Both the position numbers and the translations under genes were made by a program. Shown piece by piece: positions 26,226 through 37,919 of a stretch of DNA of 64,000 nucleotides (the stretch's first letter is position 1; every line of letters starts with the position of its first letter). The notes under the pieces are model-generated. The model saw only the letters and a list, made by a program, of their open reading frames with translations. It did no database searches and had not been told where the DNA came from. The DNA lies in contig OZ023275.1 in assembly GCA_964007475.1 (NCBI GenBank), positions 31,191,619-31,255,618 of the forward strand. Direction: 5' to 3'. The stretch comes from Hybos culiciformis. Taxonomy: Eukaryota > Arthropoda > Insecta > Diptera > Hybotidae.

Positions 26226-28835
26226 AACTTGTTTAACGTGTCATTGCGTTTTGACACATTGATAATTTTTAACTTTTGTTGTTTACTAATTAGAAACTTT
26301 TTTTCACAAAATTTTTAATAAAAAAAAAAAAATTAAAATTTTTGAATCACTCACAAACCTTTTTTTCAAATCCAAAACTCTGCGAAAGTGACATTAAAAA
26401 TATGTCATTATCGCATGTTTTTGTTTATTTTACCGACGAGACGACGTTTTTGCAAAAACATATGTTTTTTGTTTATGTTTTGTGCTAAATCCAACATAAC
26501 AGAAAAAAGACAACGAACATTTTTTTTGGCGGGAAAGTGTATTGAACGAAACTTTTCTAATTTGTTTTCATATTTTCCATAAAATACACAACAGCTTAGT
26601 TAATAAATCTAAAATAGATAAAAGCTGCATCCAAAAATATGTTTTATTTAAGATACTATCGCATTATGTTTGCACAGGTTCTATGGACGATATCTTTATT
26701 ATCAAAATCTTTAAGCGCATAATCTTTAAGTTCCAAAAATTATAAACTCATGTAAAATTAATACAAGCGGCTTAACACACTCATTTAATTATATTTTTGT
26801 CCTTTTTATCCATACAATTTTAATTTTAAGGACTACTTTTCTGTGATCTTAATTTTAAAATTGTATTGAAAAAAAAAAGATTAATAATTTGGATTAGAAA
26901 TTTTAATAATAATAAAAAATATTAAAAATAATAAAAATTTTTGACTGTAACAGACTTTACAGAATCATCAGATTCAATATCAAAATTATGTATTTTATTT
27001 TTCAAATTAAAAAATTTTTTTCCATCCCGAAAGTATGCAATATTTTTCGATGCAACGGAAAAGTTACAAATATATTTTTCTTAATTTAGACCTACATCAT
27101 GTCTCTCGTGTACGTAGATAAGAAAAACATTTAAATTTGGATTAGTTTAATTCAATTTAGTAAATCTAAAATATGAAGTGGAAAGTATGAGCGGGAGAAA
27201 CGAACGAACGTGTTAAAGAGACCGGAATCCTATGACATTTATGTGAATGAACTCAAAATGTTTATATAACGGTGGATAAAATAACATAAATGCGTCGATA
27301 CATTTAGAATGCTTGAAAATTTTGGTTAAAAATGACTAGGTCCAAAACAAATAACAACTAGGAGTTTTGTTTAAAATTAAATTATTTAGATATTAATTAA
27401 CATAAGTGTTCTTTTAAGGAAGTTATGGGTACATCATACAAGGAGTAAACCTCGCGTAAACTAATATAATTCTGAGTTGGCGAATATTTTGTAATAATTA
27501 TTGAAATAAATAAAATTATACTTAATGTTTTTTTATTTTTTATTATAACATAAAAATTTTATATTCTCTTTAGAGTCATTTTTCTTTCTTTTAATTACAT
27601 TAATTTTTGTTTTAATTATATTTATAGCTCAAGCTCTCTCTTTTTAATTAATAATTTTAACTTTTAAACATAACATAATATTCCACATTTTTTCAATATG
27701 ACTTCTTATTATTTTTTTTTTCGAAGATTATATGTTAAATTTCACAATAATAATATTAATAATTTATAGGAGTAATTTTTTTTTTTTTTACATTAATAAT
27801 TTATCTTTGCCAATTTTTAAAACAAAAAAAAAATTAAATGCAGACTATTGAATAACTTAAAAAACATACATTAGATCCATATGAATTCAATACAATACTA
27901 AATGTTTTGATTGTTAAAACTTAAACAATTATATTGGAAAAGTAAAATTAATATTGTGATTGTGAATTGGTCTTAATGTTTTTTCAAAGCTGAAATTGTA
28001 ACTTTTTATTTTCCAAAATTTATTTTAATAATTACCAAATAAAAAATAGTCTAGGATTAAAACAAAAAAGGTACCTATAAATCCAAGTATATTTATTTTC
28101 CAACTTAAATTTTTACTGATTTAAATTTAATATTCGGGCATCCCAATACGCTGAAAAAATCTTTAGTTAATTAAATTTTCAAACAAATAATACTCCAATT
28201 AAAAAACAATAGAAATTTGAATATATTTAGATTTTTTTTTATGTAATAAATATAACATCTATACTTTTTTTTAAATGCAATCTAAAGAATATTTATATTT
28301 TCTATTTGATGGGTTATCATTAAAAAAACGATAGATTAAGCTTAAAATAAAGATACCACTAAAAAGTTTGTAATACAATTTACAGAAAGTAGATGATATT
28401 GCTTTAAAAAAAATAAACTCAGAAAATCAAGGCTTGATAAAATTTAAATCATTTTCATTTGTACGTTTACATAATGCGTCATGATTATAAGCCATTTTTT
28501 TTTTTATTTTAAATTGAAGTGATTCACGAATAATTTTTGAGTATTTGTAAAACGAAATTATGTGGATTTTATAATATTTCCACCTATTTTTTTTCATAAA
28601 ATGAACTTAAAAGTTTAATCAAAAGATATTATACCTCGACTGAATATTTAAAATATTTAAAATTTCTTTTACAATATTTTAAAATGATTTTATTGTAATA
28701 ATCAAAGAAAATTTGTCATACTTATTAAAAAAGAACCTAAGAAAATTAATTTTGTCAAATACTTTTGTCTGATGATATTCTTGAAATCAATAGAAAATAG
28801 AATTTTAATATTTTATTTTATTTTCCAAAATATTG
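26226..28835. other. Intergenic DNA 5' of SMG1
   Basis: Presumed SMG1 promoter and 5' untranslated region followed by AT-rich spacer. Apart from the E2F-type motif at 26525-26536 I see no gene. Open frames at 26127-26318, 26388-26582 and 26542-26745 are low complexity. A slightly more balanced stretch at about 27180-27240 has no recognisable content. Confidence 0.5.
26525..26536. promoter_or_regulatory. Candidate E2F-type site upstream of SMG1
   Basis: TTTGGCGGGAAA matches the palindromic E2F consensus and lies about 300 bp upstream of the SMG1 start codon. Runs of G/C are rare in these spacers, so a chance match is less likely than in average DNA. There is no direct evidence of function. 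Confidence 0.4.
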
Positions 28836-28843
28836 ATCTAGAC

Positions 28844-28983
28844 GAGGGGTCGGCAACCTCATCCTAACATTAAAACATTCTAACATTATAATGTCCCTTT
28901 AGATAACTAAAGAGCCGCATTTTCCTGTTCAAAGAGCCAGCCATATGCGACTTCGGATTCCCTGCGCCGGTTGCCGATGCCTG
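28844..28983. mobile_element. Short non-autonomous hAT-like element
   Basis: The ends are GAGGGGTCGGCAACC and (reverse complement) CAGGCATCGGCAACC, the CAGGGGTCGGCAAC-type termini common in hAT transposons. The body contains AAAGAGCCGCAT-type sequence also typical of such elements. Flanking 8-bp sequences ATCTAGAC (28836-28843) and ATCTAAAC (28984-28991) match at 7 of 8 positions, as expected for an aged hAT target-site duplication. At 140 bp it has no coding capacity. Confidence 0.7.
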
Positions 28984-28991
28984 ATCTAAAC

Positions 28992-30885
28992 TTTAAAATA
29001 AGAATTTTTTTTTTTGTATTTTTATATTCAATTCATAATTTATTTAATTTTGTTTTTAGAAAAATATTTTTTATTTTTGTTTTTATCTAAAATTTTATAA
29101 CATCATTAATTTAATTTTTTTTTTTTCAAGTTTTTGTTTAACATACAACTATAATATTCTTATCACATATTCAATTATATACTATTATGAACAATTAATA
29201 TGTATACAAACAGGTATGTATAACACATATTATGTATATCACTATTTGTATTATATTTTATCTTTTTAACATAATTATGTCTTAAGCAACATAGGTATTT
29301 ATCTTTAATAATAATTATGTGAAAATACATTTACAATTTGTGTAAACATGTTGAAAATCACTAACAACATAATAATTATATATTTTTAATTTCACATTAT
29401 AATACAATACACCGATATTATGCAGTAATTTTAATTGGTTCTATTACATTTCTCAATTTTTAATTTCTAATAATAATTGTAACAAAAATGTTGTGTAAAA
29501 CTTTCGTTTTACTTTTTGATTGAAAGAACTCTTTACTTAATTATAATTATGTCTAGAATTTTTAAGGCTAATATGAAATTGAGGAATTATTAACATATGT
29601 AATGTGTATTATAATTTATATCCCCTTTTGAAACCATGCCTCAACATTATTTCAAACATTTTTAAATAGTAAATAATATTTTTATTTTTAAACATTAATT
29701 TTTAATTGAAATAATTGTTATATATTTTTCAAATAATTTTAATTATTTATTTTAATCCGTTGAATTTTCAGATTCTTTTTTATTGCCAATAATTTTTTAT
29801 TTTGACAGAAAGTTAATTACAAATATTATAATAAAGTTAATTATTCTATCGTTTTAAAAATTAAAAATTGAGATATTTGTAATGATTTTACTAAATGTTC
29901 TGCTACATAAATCTACTAACCGTATTTATGATCATTTTCTTAATTTCCACCAAGTTTAATTTGGTAATTAAATTGTATACATATTTTTACTCTATATTAC
30001 ATTTATAAAATATAATTATTTATCTAATTTTTAATTTTTTTATAATAATTTCATTTTTTTGAATATTAATTTGTTTTCTTCGGTCTAAATAAAACAACAA
30101 ATTCAACTTAATGCAAAGCATTGTAAAAGGGAACAATATAAAATAAGTTTAGGAGCCAAAACTTAAACATATAACATGTTAAACTTTTGACCAATTTACA
30201 TAAATGTCATATTTTGTAATGTTTTGTTTCAAGTAATTCGAGGAACCCTTAATAATAATAAAATAACACAATTAATTTTATTTAATTTCAATTCTAATAT
30301 TATACATAAATGACTGGAAAATTTTTTTGATAATAAATTTTTTTTTAATTCATATAATTTAAATTGTAATGAAATAAAATTCAGCGGTTAGAAATAAAAT
30401 ATTTACGGTTCTGTATATTATTAAGGCTCAAATAAATTAATTTATTCACAATTACAAATGTTTAAAATTCTAATTATTAAATTATTTAGAATTAGTCCAC
30501 AGAATATATAGACCATAATATATTTGAATGGAAGTTTTCTAAAAAGGAGTCTTTTTAATTTCAAATCATCGAATATTTTATTAAATAAATACTAAGCTTT
30601 ATTCTATAAAGCATAGATTCAAGTTAAAATTTTAATTTTTAATATTTTCTAAAATTCCGATTGAGGAAAAAGTATTTTATTTTAAAAAAAAATTTGAAGA
30701 CTTATTTGAAGTATTTTTCAATTCAATAATAAAGATTAAAGCGTAATTTGCATATATACTATGTATGTATGTAATGTATCAATCTCAGTATTATCAGTGT
30801 TAATAAAAAAAGTGTTAAAGATCATTTGTTTTAACATTATAATCTACAAAGTACAAATTAAAATCTTAAAATCTTTAAAAAAAAG
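28992..30885. other. Spacer and probable 3' untranslated region of ataxin-1
   Basis: The ataxin-1 stop codon is at 30886 on the minus strand, so the right part should be its 3' untranslated region. AATAAA on the minus strand occurs at 30676-30681, about 205 bases after the stop, but the hexamer is common in this AT-rich DNA. No gene or ordered repeat is recognised in the rest. Confidence 0.45.
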
Positions 30886-33800
30886 TTATTTCAAGTCTTT
30901 TTGACCACTGCAGGAATTAATTCCTGATTGGCAGGGACTTTTGTTTCGTTCAACTGAGTTTTCATCAGAGATCGACAACCCGCTTTTACTGTCAGACCAT
31001 CTTCGCTTACGAGATTGATCAATTGCGTTATTTGCACTTAAATCTTGACATTCGTGCTTTTGTGATGACTGGTTCTGTTGTGGTGAATTTTGTGGTGGGC
31101 GAACGTAAGTGCTTTGATCATCATGGCTTCTTTGTTGAGAATTACCCAAATAATATGCACGATCATTATTATTTAGCGGTGGTGGAGGTGGTGAAAACTT
31201 GAAATCTACGTCCCCACAAGCTTTTGAAGTTAATGATAAGGGTAATTGTGGGTGTAAAAATCGACTTTCTGGTAAGCTGGTATAAGGTGGCATAGTTGGA
31301 AATGAGGTACCATTTTGTAGAGGATTTGTTCCTTGTGGCCGTGAGATCGCTTCATCATACTGTAATTCATAAGGTAAATGAGCTCGGGTGGATGAAATTT
31401 GTGAATGTTGATGATGGTGATGATGATGATGATGCAGTTGAGATTGTTGCTGGTGATGATGTAAAGGATAATGATATTGATGAGACTTTGTTGAATATAA
31501 TTTTTGTGGCCTATTTTGTGACAAATTTTGTGGTATTGCATCGTTATTTTGATGGTTTTGTTGGTGTGATGATGCTAAACAATTATCGCGAGATATAAGT
31601 GATATGCATACGTCACCAACTTGCAGGCGTTGACATTTCAACCCAAATGATTGTAGAGTTAGTTCTGGATTGCACGATGCCCAACCTTGCCCATAAACGA
31701 AAAAGGGGTGTTCAAGGGATACTTCGACATCAGCCTAAAAATTAAAAAAAATAATTTTAAAAAAATATTTATGTATAGGTCTTTATTTCATTTTCATATT
31801 ATATTTTTTTTAAAACGCGCTTGTTTTAGGGGACTCATTTCCGTATTCACAATCTAAGAAAACGTCATCTACCGGAAAATTTTTCAATTTTAATTGTTTT
31901 ATAGATTTTTTAATATTCATATTTGTTTAAAAAAAAATAATAAAAATAATGAAAAACAATTCAAGGGTTTTTCCTACGCCTTTCTTCTAAATTCTTTTGA
32001 AGTTTTGAATTAGGCATACCATTTTAGGAAATCAATATTTCTTAGCAATATTTTTTTAATTAACAAAAGAGCACCAAATATAAAAAGACTACATAATTTT
32101 CCATATTAAAAAAAAAAAAACAAATTATAATCATAATGAATTTAGGCGATATATTTAAAAAAAAAATAATAATCAAAAAAGTTAATTAAGTTTAACATAA
32201 AAAAAAAAAAAAACAGAAGATGGGTAATAATTTATAAACAAATGTATTTTTGTCTAAAGCAATATTAAATATGTTCAGAAAGTTAACTCTTTTAATTTAA
32301 TATTTCAATATACAGGTACACAACATATTATGTTCTTTTCAAAGAACCACTAGAAAAATCTTAAATTTTAATTTTTTGAATCTCTTTAAAATAAATTTAA
32401 AGTTTTTAAATATTACCCATGACTAAAGTAATTTAATAAATTATGTTACTTTATGTTTTTTCGAAAACCTTTTTATCATTGTACCTTTGTTAAAATTATT
32501 TCTTTAATTCAAAGTTAAAGAGAAAAGAAAAGAAAATGAAAAATGTGAATAGTAAAAAAAAAATTCTAAGTTTTATTATGCTTTTAATGAAAAATAAAGA
32601 ACCACAAATCTCAATTTTTTGAAACATACTTATTTATTTAAAAATAATTTCAATAAAACAAAAAATTAAAAATTTTAATAAAAAAAGGTTGCTTAAAGTT
32701 CAATTAATCTTTTTTAACGCTTTTTATTCATTGGACTAAAAACAAAAGACTTAAGCAAAGAACTTCAATCTTCAAAATGCAATATTAAATAAAGAATATT
32801 ATAAAAGGGTATATGACAAAATATAATTATTGAATAAAGACAGGATTATTTATTACAAAGAGAAGATTAATTTTAAAAAGGAAAATTAAGACGAGAATTT
32901 TTAGTTCAATAGAATCCCATTTTATGAAACACATTTACAGATTTGCCGAAATAACGAGAAGTTCTTGATAATACAATTGTTTTATTTAAGTTACTGTCAT
33001 TGAAGAAATGCAAATTTCTAAGTATATTAAAAAAAATGTTTATATAATATTCATAATTTGTGCAGATTTCTATTCAATAAATAAAAATATAAAAAAGGAG
33101 AAAAATTTATTGAAGGTCGTTTTTTTTTTGTAAGATTTTATTTTCTTTCACTTGTTATGTTTTCTATACACATATTTTGTTGATTTCAAAAAAATTTTAA
33201 TATAAATTTTGTTCTTCGTAAAAATATTTTTTGCATTTGTTTGCTTTTTTTTTTTTTGTAATAAAAATAAAGATTTTCTATAAGAGTATGAGACTGTATA
33301 AATTTCCTTTTAATTTTGAAGAAAAATAACCCTTTTTAAAAATAATAGAAAATTTTTTTGACTCTACTTTAATGTATATATACATTATGTATTCAAACAC
33401 ATACCTTTATTTCTTAATAAATGAGTAATTAGAAATATTAATTAATATTGACAATTGATTTTTTAAGTTTTTGAAATTATTTTTTGGAAATGGAAATTTT
33501 GTTTTTCCAAACTGTTATAAAATTATAATTTATTTTATTTTTTTTCATTATTTTACAAGGTTTATAAGATTTTTATCGGAATGAAAAAGCTGATAACATT
33601 ATCAAATATTAGTAGATACATCATATGAGCCGTTTATTTTGAAAGTGGTTTAAGTCCATTTTTCAAAAAAAAATAGTTAATGATAACAATAAGCACAATA
33701 GTATATGTTCTTTTTATTTATAAACAATTTTGGTCTAGTATCATTAAAACCGCTTTGATTTTGACACTTGAAAATTAGCTTGTGGAAATATTAATGTATA

Positions 33801-36800
33801 TTTTTAAATCAATTCAAACACAAAACCTTAAATATCTCAATACAAGAACAAATGGACTTAAACCACTTTCAAAATAAACGGCTCATAAATATACGTATAT
33901 AAAATTTCCCCATTATTATACACAAAGGATAAATTTGACAGCTTAGATTTAGAAAGTTTGTCAAGAAACCTGCGAAAATGTATTTAGGATTAGGTTTAGT
34001 TTCATACAAAATTGGTGCAAAAAAAATATGTTTTTTTTATTTGATCTGCATCCCAAGATAAATGGGATTTATTACTCTCAACAATAAAATTCCTTAAAGT
34101 ACTTTGTATTTTTTTTTTGTCTTAAAAGGTTTTTATTAATATCGTATTTTGTGCGTTCCCATCTTTTTTTTGAAAAATAAACAAAAAAAAAAAAAATCAA
34201 TCAAGTTTTTAAGTCACGATTATTATTATTATTATTTTTTTTATTCCTTCTGTTAGCCCTAACCGATGAAAAATCCATTTAAAAATAAAAAAAAGAATAT
34301 AATGTAACCTAATCCTGGATTGTTTTATTTATTTAACAAAAATATAAAAAAAAAAAAAAAAAAACCAAAAAATTATGTAGAAAGGAATCTTGAATGAATT
34401 ATGATGTAAAGATAAATATGTTCATATATTAGGATTGGTCATCATACTTGTTCTTGCCCAGTAAAGTTTAAATTTAAATTCTCTTAATTAATTTTGAAAA
34501 TTTAAAAAAAAATCTAGATTCATTTAAATCAATTTTTAAATTAAATTGAATATAAAGTAACGAAGAACATTCTCGCAGAAGTTAAATATAAAGTCTATGA
34601 AGATTTGAAGAATGATGCTGAAAGAAAAAAAAAATCCAACACATTAATTGGTGTATATTTATTATAAGCCTCTTTCAAGTTTAATACGCACTATATACAA
34701 TGTTCAAAGCTTGTAAAATAATTATATATGCCCCATATAGAGAGTATACTATACACATTAAATAAACGAAAGAATTTTTGTTATTTTTATTTTTTCTTTA
34801 GAATGAATTAATAACTTAATTATTATAAACGGTATACGTAAATGCTGTACACACACATATATTTGAATTTATATACGATATAACGTAACACTTTGTGGAC
34901 ACATCTTTTTTTTTCCCAACGTATGTACATACTTTGTTTAATGAGGTATGAAATAATTTATATTAGTTTTACATCAATGAATCTCTTATAAGATGAAATA
35001 CACCCAATGTACCGACTATGTCTATATTTTATGATTGTGTATATATAATTTTATTTTTTTTTTATTATTATTATTATTATTTTTAATAAAAACAGATTTT
35101 TTTTATTTCATACATTTTTTTTTTTTCGAGAAAAAAAGAAAAAACATTTTTCCACTCAACCGATTAATTTAGTATCATTTTCTTTATTTATTTTTTTTTT
35201 TTTTAATTTTTTTTTGATAAATTATTGGACATAGTTTATTTGGATGAAATTATTTTTTTTTTTTTGTGTGTTCTCCCACAATAATAACAACAACCGTGGA
35301 TGAAAAAAAAGTTGTTGATTTTTTTTACATTAATTTACCACGAGTATAATTTTTCCAGAAAATTGAGCGATTTTTATTTTTGGTATTTTTTGTTAATTTT
35401 GAGGTAATTGGTTGAAAAAATTTGTTTTTTATTTTTGTTTTATCATTAGTAAATTACAAATAATGTGAGTTTTAGTTGTCAGTGTGAATGATTTACAGAA
35501 GGTATATAAAGAATTTCTAAAATTGGATTACATTGTAGGACCAATATTTGTTGGAATAATGATTCGGGCTTGTAGAAAACATTTATTATGAATAATTTTG
35601 CTAATTGTAGCTAAATTAATAAGAGAATTTATAAAAGTGATAAAGATTGAGAAAGGAAGAATTTCGCCTCAAATAAAGTCAAATAAGTTAATATTATAAT
35701 GTTTTAGTTAGAAAAAAGTTAAATTTACTCACTTTTGAGCGATTTTTATCGTAACTAAATGTAATAATCACACTAACAGGAGTATTCGATATTTTAACCA
35801 CTGTTGAATCAGCCAATTGATGGTGTGGACTTTTTTCAGCTGATTGAATAAAATCCTCAGTTCTCATATCTTCGACTTTTCTCAATATACCATTGGACAA
35901 TTCAATGCACGATCCCTTTGTAAAATTACTTGGAGCAGTACTAGATGTTCTGTAAAATTAAATAAATTATATTTTCCATATTGCTTAATTTTTAAAATAT
36001 TAGTTGTTTAATAATATCAAGGATAGTAATGAATAATAATTAAAAAATAAGAAAATTATAAACAAACCTTAAAATTGTAGTTGAAATAGGAGAATGTTTA
36101 ATTTTGGGATCGCTTCGTTCTGAACCTGGTGGACGGGTCAAAAACCGATGCTTAAGAGATCCTTCTTTACCAGATGGCACTTTAAAACCAGCTACTGAAT
36201 TTGGTGATACTGATTGTTGTTTTTCATTTGTTAAATTATTATTATTATTATTATTATTAATCAAAGCTTTGTGATGAAGATCTTTATCTGATCTTTGCTG
36301 TTCACTTAAATTCACCGGCAAAGATGTTGAGTGTGGCACATGAATTTGATGAAGACTATTTTGTTGAGAATTCAAAGCTGGCAGCATTGATGATGGCGAT
36401 TTTTGTGCTGATTGAGGCAGTTGTTGGTGTTGTTGAGATAGAACACTGCTAGTATTATTACTATTATTATTAGTTTTACAGCTAAGTTGACTATTATTTA
36501 AGAGATTTGTTGTTCCTAATGATGATTTGAGTGATGGCGACGAGTGTGGTGGATTTTGAGATGGCGGCGATATACCACTTGAAGGATAATTAATAGACGG
36601 TGATAAATGAAAGGGTGAGAATTGTGCAGTTTCTGGTCTACCATTATGCAATGATTGCCGACTGCTAGTTGATAACGATGGATGACCCGGATATAGAGGT
36701 GAACCACTGCAATATAAGAAAATGTAATTTTTATGAATGAAATAATGTATATGACCAGAAAAAGGTAGTAGTTGTTTAAAAAAATTTACCAAGCAAATAA

Positions 36801-37891
36801 TTTAATGTAATATTATTTGCTTCATAAATTTACCCTTTAATACCCTTTAATATACAATGATGGTTCTTAAGAATAAGATACATTTATCTTCTTTAATATA
36901 TTTACCTGTATATAGCTGCTCCTCTTGCGTATAAATGCGGGTAATTGAACTGATACGCAGCTGCTATTTGAGCTGCTGCTGAGCTATCGGATACAACTGG
37001 CGAGACAAATGGTAATTTTTGTGAATATAAGCTGGCCATTAAATCATTTTGATTTTCTGCAGTTGAACTATTATTTAATTTTAATGTTGGACTACCATTA
37101 ACTTCTACCTCATTTGGGGAATTTGTTCGATTATTACTATCATTATTTATTTTACTATTATTGTTTTCATTACTACAATTATTATTATTATTATTATTTG
37201 TAACCAGATTAACAGGTCCGGCTTGTGGTTCTGCTGAATATTTACTTCTTACCTCATTACTAAGTTTGCAATTGGTTTTTGGAATGCTACTACCATTGTT
37301 ATTATTATTATTAGCAGAATTAAAGCGTGGTTGTTTTGGATGTGGTCGAACAAATTCCGTAGATGACATTATTGGTATGTCTGGCGATGTAAGTGAAATA
37401 CCAGAATCAGTACTTAAACGTGGTGATTTCACTGACGGAATTATTGCTGAAGTTGTTGAAGTAGGTGATGGACAAGAATTCGACGAGGATGATGACGAAT
37501 ACGTTGATGAATTTGATGATGGTGATGGCAGTAATGAATTACCAGCTAAACTAAAACTTGTCGGAGGTGGCGGCAAATATATCCCACTTGGATGATGCAA
37601 TTGTGGATGATGATGACTAGCAGCGGCTGCAGCTGCGGCAGCACTTAAAAAATGCGATGTTAACGAACCAGCTGGCGATAAATGGTGTTGCAAATGACTA
37701 TTGATTAGAGGCGAACTCCCCAATAATGAATTATATTCTAAGTGTAGCTGACCAGTAGCTTGGATTTGTTGTTGTTGGTGATGTGCTGTTAATGCAGCTG
37801 TAGTGCTTGGCATATTAATTGCAAACGGATTATGGTGGTGAGCCACAGCGTATGCATTTGCTGCTGCAGCGGCTTCAACAGCAGATAACAT
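30886..37891 (-). CDS. Atx-1: Ataxin-1 (AXH domain protein), 4 exons, 896 aa
   Basis: Exons in transcript order are 37891-36906, 36706-36068, 35949-35733 and 31734-30886; all introns are GT-AG and the frame is continuous. The AXH domain spans the last two exons (about residues 549-660): 'FTKGSCIELSNGILRKVED', 'EDFIQSAEKS', 'HPFFVYGQGWASC' and 'LQVGDVCISL' match vertebrate ataxin-1 closely. By family knowledge AXH mediates dimerisation, RNA binding and contacts with transcription factors such as Capicua. Near the C-terminus 'RKRRWSD' (R856-D862) matches the ataxin-1 nuclear-localisation, 14-3-3 and U2AF-ligand motif, including the Ser equivalent to human S776. The N-terminal 540 residues are low complexity: poly-Ala 84-91, only four Gln at 39-42, several poly-Asn tracts, and poly-Ser. 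A poly-His run is at 715-722. The long polyglutamine tract of human ATXN1 is absent. The ATG at 37891 is supported by an in-frame TAA six bases upstream. A nuclear transcriptional co-regulator is the likely role. Confidence 0.95.
30993..31013 (-). other. Atx-1: RKRRWSD motif of ataxin-1
   Basis: Encodes R856 to D862. In human ataxin-1 the equivalent RKRRWS segment serves as nuclear localisation signal, 14-3-3 site after serine phosphorylation, and ligand for UHM splicing factors. The match here covers all basic residues, the Trp and the Ser; the residue after Ser is Asp rather than Ala. Confidence 0.85.
31735..35732 (-). other. Ataxin-1 intron 3 (inside the AXH domain)
   Basis: A 3998-bp phase-0 intron with donor AAA|GTGAGT and acceptor TTTTAG|GCT. 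It separates 'DKNRSK' from 'ADVEVSLEHPFF' within AXH. It is very AT-rich and hosts one MITE at 33626-33885. No nested gene is seen. Confidence 0.85.
33626..33885. mobile_element. Tc1/mariner-type MITE with TA target duplication
   Basis: A 260-bp element bounded by TA dinucleotides (33624-33625 and 33886-33887). Its terminal inverted repeats of about 37 bp begin TGAGCCGTTTATTTTGAAAG and are almost perfect. The body is AT-rich and non-coding. The TA duplication fits Tc1/mariner mobilisation. The TIR tip also occurs as a short match (ACGGCTCATAAA) near 14021-14032, perhaps a relic of another copy. Confidence 0.75.
35950..36067 (-). other. Ataxin-1 intron 2
   Basis: A 118-bp GT-AG intron (donor AAG|GTTTGT, acceptor TTTACAG|A) splitting an Arg codon just upstream of the AXH domain. 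Confidence 0.85.
36707..36905 (-). other. Ataxin-1 intron 1
   Basis: A 199-bp intron (donor CAG|GTAAAT, acceptor TTGCAG|T) that joins 'GAAIY' to 'SGSPLYPGH'. The frame reads into the intron from both sides, so unspliced transcript would differ near this junction. Confidence 0.85.
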
Positions 37892-37919
37892 TTGGCGTTA
37901 GCGCTTGTAAACGCCAAAT
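37890..37919 (-). promoter_or_regulatory. Atx-1: Inverted repeat overlapping the ataxin-1 start codon
   Basis: CGCCAAAT (ending in the AT of the start ATG) pairs with ATTTGGCG upstream, and two more A:T pairs extend the stem to 10 bp around a 10-base loop that contains AGCGCT. In the mRNA this would place the start codon at the base of a hairpin. The arms also resemble E2F half-sites (TTTGGCG). Function is inferred only from position. Confidence 0.4.

Noticed and set aside
37161..37595. Plus-strand open frame opposite ataxin-1 exon 1
   Set aside because: Poly-Leu and acidic runs are antisense readings of poly-Asn and poly-Ser codons.
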